From the NCBI GenBank assembly GCA_028694405.1, contig JAQUTM010000085.1, positions 1 to 8,907 on the forward strand: a stretch of 8,907 bases of DNA, in the 5' to 3' direction. This stretch comes from Oscillospiraceae bacterium. GTDB lineage: Bacteria; Bacillota; Clostridia; Oscillospirales; Ruminococcaceae. This document shows positions 1-6,418 of the stretch, piece after piece. Position numbers and translations under genes: made by a program. How positions within the stretch are numbered: the first letter of the stretch is position 1; each line of letters opens with the position of its first letter. The notes under the pieces were generated by a model. That model did not search any database. It saw only the letters and a program-made list of their open reading frames with translations, and was not told the DNA's origin.

Positions 1-1
1 C

Positions 2-229
2 ACAGGCAACGCCGAAGATTTGTACGCCATACTTACCAGGCTGATGAGCGCTGAGGTGATAGAGGACGCGGCAAACGCCAGTGACATTGTAGTGCCGGAC
101 GAGCTGCAAACTTCTGCCCAAGAGGACGAAAGCAGCAGCCAGCAAACACAGCAAGATGTTGTGGCCGAGGAAAATACCCAGCAGAGTGATGGCACCAATG
201 CTTCACCGCAGTCTCAGCCCAGCGCATAA
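2..229 (+). CDS. 3' end of an unidentified gene upstream of fliM (possibly fliL or motB)
   Basis: The reading frame is open from the left edge to a TAA stop at 227-229, so only the last 75 residues are visible and the true start lies outside the window. A TTG at 20 is in frame but has no ribosome binding site, so it should not be taken as the start. The visible part begins TGNAEDLYAILTRLMSAEV and then becomes a low-complexity tail rich in Gln, Ser, Asp and Glu. The last 60 or so residues hold about 13 acidic residues and no Lys or Arg, so the tail is probably disordered and strongly negative. In related operons the gene before fliM is usually fliL or motB. No diagnostic motif of either (for example the OmpA-like motif of MotB) lies in the visible part, so the identity rests on position only. 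The gap to fliM is 36 bases or less. Confidence 0.6.
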   Translation, partial: TGNAEDLYAILTRLMSAEVIEDAANASDIVVPDELQTSAQEDESSSQQTQQDVVAEENTQQSDGTNASPQSQPSA

Positions 230-265
230 CAGAAAATTACTTGGTAAAGGGGTGGTGTGGCCAGT

Positions 266-1258
266 ATGCCTGATATATTGTCACAGGCGCAGATAGATGC
301 GCTGTTAAAAGGGTTTGATTCCGGTGAACTGGAAAAGGAACCTGTTAAAAAAGACGATAAAAAAATTAAGGATTATGACTTTTATTCTCCCAAAAAGTTT
401 ACAAAAGAGCAGCTGCGAAACGTAGAGAGTATCCATGAAAACTTGGCACGATTGGTATCCTCTTATTTTTCGGGTGCCCTAAGGGTAAACGGCGAAGTGG
501 AGATGGTGCAGGTAGAAGAGCAGCGCTATTACGAGTACAACAATGCTTTGCCAGACTCGGCGCTGATTGCTCTGTTAAACTTACGCCCGAAAGCTTCCGG
601 CATAAGTGATTTTACCATGATGCTGGATATGTCTCCCAATTTGGCGTTTTTTATGATAGACCGACTTTTGGGCGGCGACGGGAAAGCCCCAGTCCTTTTG
701 CGAGACCTTACCGACATCGAACTTGGCATTATGAGCAGTATTTTTAACAAGCTAACCGGTACCATTAAGGACGCATGGATTGATTATCTGGACGTGGACG
801 TAAAGATGGATAACATTGAAACAAATCCTCGTTTGATACAAATTTACGCTCCGGAGGATATTGTTGTAATTGTTTCGCTAAGTGTAAAGCTGCAAGATTG
901 TGAGGGTACCATCAGCATATGTATTCCGGCAATGGGACTGGAAGAGGCAATGGGCAGCTTTGTTTCCAAATATGCGCGTATTTCCAACAAGCTTTCGGAC
1001 GATACCAAAAAAGAGGTAAACAAAAAGGTAATTGGTCAGGCAATTTATGACTCGAATCTGGTGATGAAAGCCGTTTTAGATGAAGTGCAGATGGATTTAG
1101 CAGATATTCTCCATTTGAAAGTGGATGATGTTATAAAGCTGGAAAATTCAGTTAACGGCGAGGTGAAAGTTTTAATTGACGGTGCCCCGTGGTTTAAAGG
1201 AAAAATGGGCAGCGTTAAGGCTAACAAGGCAATAAAAATTACTACTTCGTGTTCGTAA
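266..1258 (+). CDS. fliM: Flagellar motor switch protein FliM
   Basis: FliM is the C-ring protein that binds CheY-P and sets the direction of rotation. The N-terminus (MPDILSQAQIDALL, residues 1-14) is the conserved CheY-P docking peptide. A short charged linker follows, then the CheC-like middle domain (about 45-230), which contains the FliG-contacting GGxG motif as GGDG at residues 136-139. The C-terminal FliN-like (SpoA) domain covers about 245-330 and includes KLENSVNGEVKVLIDG. The length (330 aa) is normal for the family. The start is ambiguous. ATG at 266 matches the family N-terminus and lies 10 bases after GGTGG (251-255). An in-frame GTG at 257 lies 4 bases after AGGGG and would add three residues. 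The stop is TAA at 1256-1258, and fliY follows after 24 bases, which suggests one transcript. Confidence 0.97.
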   Translation: MPDILSQAQIDALLKGFDSGELEKEPVKKDDKKIKDYDFYSPKKFTKEQLRNVESIHENLARLVSSYFSGALRVNGEVEMVQVEEQRYYEYNNALPDSALIALLNLRPKASGISDFTMMLDMSPNLAFFMIDRLLGGDGKAPVLLRDLTDIELGIMSSIFNKLTGTIKDAWIDYLDVDVKMDNIETNPRLIQIYAPEDIVVIVSLSVKLQDCEGTISICIPAMGLEEAMGSFVSKYARISNKLSDDTKKEVNKKVIGQAIYDSNLVMKAVLDEVQMDLADILHLKVDDVIKLENSVNGEVKVLIDGAPWFKGKMGSVKANKAIKITTSCS

Positions 1259-1282
1259 TCTATAGAGTTGTGAGGAGAAAAT

Positions 1283-2596
1283 ATGCAAACCGAAAATGCC
1301 ATAAATTCAACGAGTATTGTGCATTCTCCTATGGAAATAGATGCCATAGGAGAGGTATTAAATATCAGTATGGGCGCGGCGGCTACTGCCGTTTCGTCTA
1401 TGCTGGACAAGCAGGTTATTATAACAACGCCGCGTGTAGGCGTAGAAAAGCTGGAAAGCATAGACTACGGTACACTGGAGCCTGCTTTACTGGTAAAAAT
1501 TGTTTATACCGAGGGCCTGGAAGGCGCCAATGTGATGGTTTTTCGCCAACAGGATATGCAGCTTATTTTAAACCAGTTGATGGGTATAGAGGAATCTCCC
1601 AGTGAAAACTTTGTGTTTGATGAACTAAGCATGAGTGCCGCCTGCGAAGTTATGAATCAGATGATGGGTGCCGCGGCAACCGCCTTAAGCGACTTTTTAG
1701 GCAAGCCTATCAACATTTCTACGCCTACCGCCACCGTTATGAGCGACCGCTATACCTTTATGGACGCAGTTGGCCTAAGCGGACAGGACGACATTGTGTC
1801 GGTTTTATTTAGCATGGATATTCAAGGTGTAATGAGCAGCGAATTTGTAAGCGTACTGCCATGCAACCTTGCCAAAATGATTGTAGGCAATTTTATCCCT
1901 GAAACAAGCGAAAAAGAAGCGGCGCCGCAGCAGCCCATGGCACAGCCGCAACAGCCCATGGCACAGCCGCAGCAGCCTGTGGCACAGCCGCAGCAGCCCA
2001 TGGCACAGCCGCAGCAGCCCATGGCACAGCCGCAGCAGCCCATGGCACAGCCGCAGCAGCCTATGGCACAGCCACAGCAGCCTATGGCACAGCCACAAAT
2101 GCAGCCTATGGCACAGCCACAAATGCAGCCACCGTATTATCCACCTTATCCTGCACAGCAGCCGGGGTATCCGCCCTATTACTATTACGGTCAACCCCCC
2201 ATGTCGCCCTATGGCGTTCCTCCACAGCAGCCCGATGCCTCGCAGCCGCCTGTAAATGTGCAAAGTGTGCAGTTTCCGGAATTTAACAAACAGGCAACAG
2301 TGCCAAACGGCGCCCCCATTATGGGCGGTAATGCTGATTTATTGATGAATGTGCCACTAAACGTGGCTATTGAAATTGGCCAAACAAAGCGTAAAATAAA
2401 AGATATTTTGGGCTTTGCGCAGGGAACTGTTATTGAACTGGACAAGCAGGCGGGCGCCCCCATCGATATTGTGGTAAACGGCCAGCTGATTGCTCACGGT
2501 GACGTAGTGGTAATAGATGATAATTTTGGCGTGCGTATAACGGAAATTGTGGGTACCAAAGAACTGCTAAACTCTTTGGAAAAAGAGATGCAATAA
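1283..2596 (+). CDS. fliY: Flagellar motor switch phosphatase FliY (CheC-FliN fusion)
   Basis: FliY is the Firmicutes-type C-ring protein that combines a CheY-P phosphatase with FliN. The N-terminal CheC-like domain (about 15-205) has both copies of the family signature (D/S)x3Ex2Nx22P intact: D20, E24, N27, P50 and S118, E122, N125, P148. Residues about 215-345 are a low-complexity linker: eight PQQPMAQ-type heptads, then a Pro/Tyr-rich stretch. The C-terminal FliN/SpoA domain (about 350-437) contains VPLNVAIEIGQTKRKIKDIL and VVIDDNFGVRITEI, very like the end of Bacillus FliY. The LSQxEIDALL CheY-docking peptide that starts Bacillus FliY is missing; the CheC domain begins almost at once. At 437 aa it is longer than Bacillus FliY (about 378 aa) because of the linker. 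ATG 1283 follows AGGAG (1273-1277) by 5 bases. The name fliN is also used for such genes. Confidence 0.95.
   Translation: MQTENAINSTSIVHSPMEIDAIGEVLNISMGAAATAVSSMLDKQVIITTPRVGVEKLESIDYGTLEPALLVKIVYTEGLEGANVMVFRQQDMQLILNQLMGIEESPSENFVFDELSMSAACEVMNQMMGAAATALSDFLGKPINISTPTATVMSDRYTFMDAVGLSGQDDIVSVLFSMDIQGVMSSEFVSVLPCNLAKMIVGNFIPETSEKEAAPQQPMAQPQQPMAQPQQPVAQPQQPMAQPQQPMAQPQQPMAQPQQPMAQPQQPMAQPQMQPMAQPQMQPPYYPPYPAQQPGYPPYYYYGQPPMSPYGVPPQQPDASQPPVNVQSVQFPEFNKQATVPNGAPIMGGNADLLMNVPLNVAIEIGQTKRKIKDILGFAQGTVIELDKQAGAPIDIVVNGQLIAHGDVVVIDDNFGVRITEIVGTKELLNSLEKEMQ
1925..2131 (+). repeat. In-frame 21-bp tandem repeat encoding the PQQPMAQ linker of FliY
   Basis: Eight consecutive 21-base units (1925-2092) follow the consensus ccgcagcagcccatggcaca+g, each encoding PQQPMAQ. 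A 24-base variant (2093-2116, PQMQPMAQ) and a degenerate partial unit (2117-2131, PQMQP) follow. The units starting at 1988, 2009 and 2030 are identical at the base level. The others differ by one to three bases: caa for the first Gln at 1946, cct-gtg giving Pro-Val at 1967, cct for Pro at 2051, and cca plus cct at 2072. Identity is highest in the middle and decays toward the 3' end, the usual picture of expansion by slippage or unequal exchange. Since 21 is a multiple of 3, gain or loss of units changes linker length without breaking the frame. An assembly could also collapse or expand this stretch, so the copy number is uncertain. Confidence 0.95.
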
Positions 2597-2620
2597 ACAA
2601 TACATTCGAAAGGATTTTAA

Positions 2621-2986
2621 ATGATGGATAAGAAAATTTTAATTGTAGACGATGCTGCTTTTATGCGTATGATGATCAAGAACAGTTTGTCCTCTAATGG
2701 TTTTACCAACCTGCTGGAGGCAGGGGACGGCCAAATTGCGCTGGATACATATCAGGCAGAAAAACCAGACCTTGTAATTATGGATATTACCATGCCTAAC
2801 ATGGACGGTATTCAGGCATTGCAGGCCATTAAAGCATTTGACCCCGACGCAAAAATTGTTATGTGCAGCGCTATGGGCCAAGAGTCCATGGTTGTAGATG
2901 CCATTCGTTTTGGCGCATTGGACTTTATTGTAAAGCCCTTTAAACCAGACCGTATTTTGCAAACCGTAACAAAGGTTTTGGGTTAA
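2621..2986 (+). CDS. cheY: Chemotaxis response regulator CheY
   Basis: This is a single-domain receiver protein (121 aa) with no output domain. It would carry the phosphoryl signal from CheA to FliM/FliY at the motor. The acidic pocket is D10-D11, the phospho-acceptor is D55 (in LVIMDITMPNMDG), the switch Ser is S83, the aromatic switch residue is F102 (Tyr in the Escherichia protein), and the conserved Lys is K105, followed by Pro-Phe. All catalytic residues are present, so it should be active. Its position between fliY and fliO is the usual one in Bacillus-type operons and fits a role as ligand of FliM and substrate of FliY. AAAGGA (2609-2614) lies 6 bases before ATG 2621. The in-frame ATG at 2624 is also possible and would give MDKKILIVDD. 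Confidence 0.95.
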   Translation: MMDKKILIVDDAAFMRMMIKNSLSSNGFTNLLEAGDGQIALDTYQAEKPDLVIMDITMPNMDGIQALQAIKAFDPDAKIVMCSAMGQESMVVDAIRFGALDFIVKPFKPDRILQTVTKVLG

Positions 2987-3019
2987 TAGGCCGAAAAGGT
3001 TTGGCGAGAGGTAATTTAA

Positions 3020-3398
3020 TTGGATAATTTAGAGGCAATTACGGCAATTTTATCGGTACTGTTTACACTGGTATTTGTACTGTTTTTGGCATGGTTTTTT
3101 ACGCGGTGTAGGTAAAGTTACAGGCGCACAGGGGGCAGGTAAGCACATAAAGCTGCTCGAGCGCGTTTCTGTCAGCAAGGATCAAAGCCTGCTGCTTGTA
3201 AGCGTAGACGAAAAAATAATGCTTTTGGGTGCAGCCCAAGGCAGCCTGACAAAGCTGTGTGATATAGACAGCACCGATACGATTTTAGAGCAGTTAAACC
3301 AGCCGCAGCAAAGCTTTTCCGATGTGCTGCAAAAAATGCTTAGAAAAAAGCCTGTTGCCCCAAAAGATGATACCTTAGGGGGTGAGGCAGATGAGTGA
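3020..3398 (+). CDS. fliO: Flagellar biosynthesis protein FliO, with an apparent frameshift
   Basis: FliO is a small membrane protein that helps FliP assemble in the export gate. Here the gene is split over two frames. The first part starts at TTG 3020, 8 bases after GAGAGG (3006-3011), and encodes a transmembrane segment (AILSVLFTLVFVLFLAWFF), then meets TAA at 3113-3115. The second part is open in the +1 frame from 3033 to the TGA at 3396-3398. It encodes the typical basic stretch and soluble domain (GVGKVTGAQGAGKHIKLLER, then SVSKDQSLLLVSVDEKIMLL). Removing one T from the run of six at 3095-3100 would give AWFLRGVGKVTG and a continuous FliO of about 125 aa. The cause could be a sequencing or assembly error, a true mutation, or frameshifting in expression. 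Both halves are well conserved and the position before fliP is standard, so the identity is fairly secure. The distal frame alone, from TTG 3075, lacks a ribosome binding site and most of the membrane segment. Confidence 0.8.
3377..3382 (+). promoter_or_regulatory. Ribosome binding site that decides the fliP start
   Basis: AGGGGG lies 8 bases before ATG 3391, an ideal distance. The upstream in-frame GTG at 3382 overlaps this site and so cannot use it. This supports ATG 3391 as the fliP start. The site lies inside the end of fliO, so fliO and fliP overlap by 8 bases and are probably translationally coupled. Confidence 0.75.
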
Positions 3399-4200
3399 AC
3401 AGACGGCTCAACGCGCAAAGCTTAAAAAATATTTACGCCGGTTCGCGGTTTCTTTAACGGCTGTTGTTTTACTGTCTGCTGTTTTAATCGGTACGGTACA
3501 CGCCGCCCCGGGACTATCTATCGACTTTGTTGCCGACGACACAACCGGCAGCTCGCTGGGTATTTTGGACGTTATGCTGCTCTTTGTTGTCCTCTCTTTA
3601 ATCCCCAGCATTATGATGCTGATGACCAGCTTTACGCGCATTGTAATTGTGTTGTCCTTTATGCGTAACGCACTGGGTACACAGCAGTCGCCCCCAAACC
3701 AAGTTTTGGTTGGGCTTGCGTTTTTTTTAACCTTGTTTATTATGCAGCCTGTTTTGGCACAGATAAAAACAGAGGCATATGAGCCGTACAAAGAGGGCAT
3801 ATATACGGCTACCGAAGCGTTGGACGTGGCACAAGTGCCGCTAAAACGGTTTATGCTAAAACAAACTACGCCCAAATCTCTCAATTTGTTTATCAATTTA
3901 TCCGAAACCGAAATACCGCAGGTGGAAAGCGACGCTGACCTAGAAAAATTGACAGAAATTAGCCTGTTTGTAATTGTGCCGGCGTTTGTTACCAGCGAGT
4001 TGGAGCGTGCCTTTTTAATGGGCTTTTTGCTGTATTTGCCGTTTTTGATAATTGATATTGTTGTATCCAGCGTGCTGATGTCTATGGGTATGGTAATGCT
4101 GCCGCCGGCTACAATTTCTCTGCCGTTTAAAATACTGCTTTTTGTATTGATAGACGGCTGGAGCCTGCTGCTTGGCACGCTTGCACAGGGCTTTGCTTAG
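3391..4200 (+). CDS. fliP: Flagellar type III export gate protein FliP
   Basis: FliP forms the core ring of the export gate with FliQ and FliR in the membrane at the centre of the basal body. The protein (269 aa) starts with a basic region and a cleavable signal peptide (hydrophobic about 19-36, likely cut after VHA at 36-38), as known for FliP. Transmembrane segments follow at about 57-80 and 104-124. A periplasmic stretch lies at about 126-185, and further membrane segments at about 190-202 and 208-262. Family hallmarks are TSFTRIVIVLSFMRNALGTQ (79-98), QSPPNQVLVGLA (99-110) and the C-terminal MGMVMLPPATISLPFKILLF (232-251) followed by VLIDGW. The length and all blocks are normal. The start was chosen because AGGGGG at 3377-3382 lies 8 bases ahead. 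The gene overlaps the end of fliO and is followed by 64 bases before fliQ. Confidence 0.96.
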   Translation: MSEQTAQRAKLKKYLRRFAVSLTAVVLLSAVLIGTVHAAPGLSIDFVADDTTGSSLGILDVMLLFVVLSLIPSIMMLMTSFTRIVIVLSFMRNALGTQQSPPNQVLVGLAFFLTLFIMQPVLAQIKTEAYEPYKEGIYTATEALDVAQVPLKRFMLKQTTPKSLNLFINLSETEIPQVESDADLEKLTEISLFVIVPAFVTSELERAFLMGFLLYLPFLIIDIVVSSVLMSMGMVMLPPATISLPFKILLFVLIDGWSLLLGTLAQGFA

Positions 4201-4249
4201 CCACAAATTAAGCGTGTAAAAGTACATAAGCTTGTACAGGCAAAATAAA

Positions 4250-4260
4250 AAGGCGGTGAT
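4250..4260 (+). promoter_or_regulatory. Extended ribosome binding site of fliQ
   Basis: AAGGCGGTGAT matches the full anti-Shine-Dalgarno complement AAGGAGGTGAT at 10 of 11 positions. It ends its GGCGG core 8 bases before GTG 4265 but only 2 bases before ATG 4259, so it favours the GTG as the fliQ start. It is the most extensive such match in the window. Confidence 0.7.
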
Positions 4261-4264
4261 GTGT

Positions 4265-4528
4265 GTGACAGAAGGGCAGATAATGAACGTATTTACACAA
4301 GCCCTGTTGGTTGCACTAAAACTGGCAGGCCCTATGCTTGTAGTAAGTATTTTAATTGGTTTGATTGTTTCTATTTTTCAGGCCGCCACGCAAATTCACG
4401 AGCAAACCTTAACCTTTGTACCAAAGCTTTTGGTAATAGCCCTTATGCTGTTGGCACTTGGACAATGGATGATAAACACCATGACGGACTTTGTGCGCTG
4501 GCTGTTTACCATAATTGCAACACTGTAA
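4265..4528 (+). CDS. fliQ: Flagellar type III export gate protein FliQ
   Basis: FliQ is a small gate subunit that packs around FliP/FliR. The protein has 87 residues from GTG 4265, close to the usual 88-90. It forms two hydrophobic hairpin helices (about 14-38 and 52-69) separated by the family signature FQAATQIHEQTL (38-49) and FVPK (51-54). The N-terminus from this start (M-TEGQIMNVFTQALLVALKL) matches the family. ATG 4259 would add two residues but lies too close to the ribosome binding site, and the ATG at 4232 has none. The TAA stop at 4526-4528 overlaps the ribosome binding site of fliR, so the two genes are probably translated together. Confidence 0.95.
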   Translation: MTEGQIMNVFTQALLVALKLAGPMLVVSILIGLIVSIFQAATQIHEQTLTFVPKLLVIALMLLALGQWMINTMTDFVRWLFTIIATL

Positions 4529-4540
4529 GGAGTTTGTACC

Positions 4541-5308
4541 GTGACGATTGGAATAGAAGGTATGGCTGTTTACATAGCCGTATTTGCGCGTTTAGCGGGC
4601 TTGGTGCTGTTTAATCCGCTTTTGTCTCGCCGCAATGTGCCCACTATGGTGCGCATGGGATTTGTGCTGTTGCTTACCATATTGCTTGCCCCCTTACAGC
4701 CGGCTACCGCCCTTGCAAATACAGACGCCTTTGGTATGGTGTTTGTACTGTTTACCGAGTTTTTTATGGGCTACTTATGTGGTTTTGTGTACCAAATTTT
4801 TTACTATCTGCTGCTTTTTGCGGGCGACTGGATGGATACCGAGTTTGGTATGTCCATGGCAAAGGTGTTTGACCCTTCTACCAGTATTCAAATGTCTATT
4901 ACAGGCACGTTGCTTACGCTGCTGTTTACGCTTTATTTATTTGCCACCGACAGCCATCTGGTGCTAATACAGCTGTTTGCAATGTCGTTTAAAATTGTGC
5001 CCATAGGTGGTGTAACGCTTTCGCCCGAGGCGTACCAGTACGCTTTGCAGCTTTTTGTAGAAGTTTTTTCTCTTGCGCTGCGGCTGATTATGCCCTTTAC
5101 CATTGTAGAATTTTCTTTGCAGATTGTAATGGGCATTATGATGAAGCTGGTACCGCAAATTCACGTTTTTGTAATTAACTTTCAGCTAAAGCAGGGCGTG
5201 GGTTTGATTATGCTTTTCTTACTTGGCCCCACCATTGGGGCGTTTATTGATAACTACATTATTATTTTACTGGAAAATATACAGCGTGCTATGCAGCTTT
5301 TGGCATAG
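4541..5308 (+). CDS. fliR: Flagellar type III export gate protein FliR
   Basis: FliR is present once in the export gate, completing the FliP5-FliQ4-FliR1 complex known from other bacteria. The protein (255 aa) is hydrophobic, with about six membrane segments. The N-terminal family block is visible: FARLAGLVLFNPLLSRRNVP (15-34), followed by MVRMGFVLLLTILLAP. The C-terminal half has LRLIMPFTIVEFSLQIVMGI and MMKLVPQIHVFVINFQLKQG, the characteristic region with a Val-Pro-Gln turn. The start is GTG 4541, 8 bases after AAGGAG (4527-4532), only 12 bases after fliQ. It is a separate gene and not fused to flhB, as happens in some clostridia. Confidence 0.96.
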   Translation: MTIGIEGMAVYIAVFARLAGLVLFNPLLSRRNVPTMVRMGFVLLLTILLAPLQPATALANTDAFGMVFVLFTEFFMGYLCGFVYQIFYYLLLFAGDWMDTEFGMSMAKVFDPSTSIQMSITGTLLTLLFTLYLFATDSHLVLIQLFAMSFKIVPIGGVTLSPEAYQYALQLFVEVFSLALRLIMPFTIVEFSLQIVMGIMMKLVPQIHVFVINFQLKQGVGLIMLFLLGPTIGAFIDNYIIILLENIQRAMQLLA

Positions 5309-5343
5309 CGGCAAGGTAAACGTTTAGGTAGCGTGCTAGTATA

Positions 5344-5350
5344 AGGGGGG
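5344..5350 (+). promoter_or_regulatory. Ribosome binding site that decides the flhB start
   Basis: AGGGGGG directly abuts the ATG at 5351 but lies 6 bases before the in-frame ATG at 5357. The second ATG is therefore the likely start, removing two residues (Met-Lys) from the longest reading. Confidence 0.65.
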
Positions 5351-5356
5351 ATGAAA

Positions 5357-6418
5357 ATGCCGGGCGAGAAAACCGAGAAGGCCACCCCGAAGCGAAAGCA
5401 GGACGAACGAAAAAAAGGTAATATATTTAAAAGCCAAGATTTAATTACGGCTGTCTCGCTGCTGGTAACGTTTTATTCTCTACAGGCGTTGGGGCCTTTT
5501 GTAATGCAAACCCTGCAAAACCTGATTAAAACTTATTTTGGCAAAGCAGCGGTTCAAACTACGCTTTCCGCTACCGATGTGCGCATCGTTTTATTGGACA
5601 GCATAAAAGCAGTTGGTGTAACGGCGTTGCCGCTGTTGTTAATAGCCGGTCTGGTTGCCATTGTGGTAACCATGGCCCAAACCAGAATGTTAGTTACCGG
5701 CGAGGCCATTAAGTTTAAAATGAGCCATTTAAACCCCATACAGGGCTTAAAAAAAATGTTTTCTATGCGCGGTGTGGTAGAGCTTGTAAAAGCAAGCGCT
5801 AAAATTACCGTTCTTTTATACCTTGTGTATAACAAAGCCAAAGAATATCTGCCCCGGTTTGCCAAGCTGATGGATATGACAGTGCCTGAGGGCCTAAGCA
5901 TGTTTGGCGAATTTATTATGTCTGTTGTAGCCACAGCAGGCGCAATATTTATGCTGCTTTCGGCAGCAGACTATGCCTACCAGTGGTGGGAATATGAAAA
6001 AAACCTGCGCATGAGCAAGCAGGAAATTAAAGAAGAATACAAAAATACAGAGGGTGACCCTCAAATTAAAGGCAAGATTAAAGAGCGCCAGCGTAAACAG
6101 GCGATGAGCCGTATGATGCAAAGTGTGCCGCAGGCAGACGTAGTAGTGCGTAATCCAACCCACTTTGCCGTGGCCATTGGATACAACCCCGATAACAACC
6201 GTGCACCGGTTGTGCTGGCAAAGGGTGCAGATTTAATTGCAATGCGCATTGTGCAAATTGCAGAGGAAAACAAAATTACAACATTGGAAAACAAGCCTCT
6301 GGCAAGAGGCCTTTACGATACAGTAGAGGTTGGGCGGGAAATACCCGAACAATTTTATCAACCCGTGGCCGAAGTATTGGCCTTTGTATACAGCCTGAAA
6401 GAGAAGGAATTGAAATAG
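5357..6418 (+). CDS. flhB: Flagellar export substrate-specificity switch protein FlhB
   Basis: FlhB sits at the export gate and changes export from rod/hook to filament proteins after self-cleavage. The N-terminus MPGEKTEKATPKRKQDERKK is the standard FlhB opening. Four membrane segments follow (about 30-50, 85-105, 140-160 and 185-205). A highly charged linker (about 215-255) leads to the cytoplasmic domain with the autocleavage motif NPTH at residues 266-269, expected to be cut between Asn and Pro. The adjacent VVRNPTHFAVAIGY block and the C-terminal ARGLYDTVEVGREIPEQFYQ are typical. The length is 353 aa, normal for the family. The start is ATG 5357, placed by AGGGGGG at 5344-5350. The stop TAG touches the TTG start of flhA. 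Confidence 0.96.
   Translation: MPGEKTEKATPKRKQDERKKGNIFKSQDLITAVSLLVTFYSLQALGPFVMQTLQNLIKTYFGKAAVQTTLSATDVRIVLLDSIKAVGVTALPLLLIAGLVAIVVTMAQTRMLVTGEAIKFKMSHLNPIQGLKKMFSMRGVVELVKASAKITVLLYLVYNKAKEYLPRFAKLMDMTVPEGLSMFGEFIMSVVATAGAIFMLLSAADYAYQWWEYEKNLRMSKQEIKEEYKNTEGDPQIKGKIKERQRKQAMSRMMQSVPQADVVVRNPTHFAVAIGYNPDNNRAPVVLAKGADLIAMRIVQIAEENKITTLENKPLARGLYDTVEVGREIPEQFYQPVAEVLAFVYSLKEKELK

Noticed and set aside
1805..2263. Repetitive Leu/Cys/His-rich minus-strand frames opposite the fliY repeat
   Set aside because: A 21-base repeat without stops stays open in several frames. These products simply mirror the PQQPMAQ repeat.
2321..2596. A possible internal start in fliY giving a separate short FliN, as seen in some SpoA-family genes
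   Set aside because: ATG 2321 is well placed before the FliN domain, but there is no Shine-Dalgarno-like sequence in the preceding 20 bases.
3408..4178. A 256-codon open frame on the minus strand opposite fliP
   Set aside because: It lies wholly within fliP, which has full family conservation. The product has no recognisable domain and there is no ribosome binding site or neighbour to support it.
4201..4249. The fliP-fliQ gap as a possible promoter or small gene
   Set aside because: The gap is short, no convincing -35/-10 pair is visible, and the ATG at 4232 only extends fliQ without a ribosome binding site.
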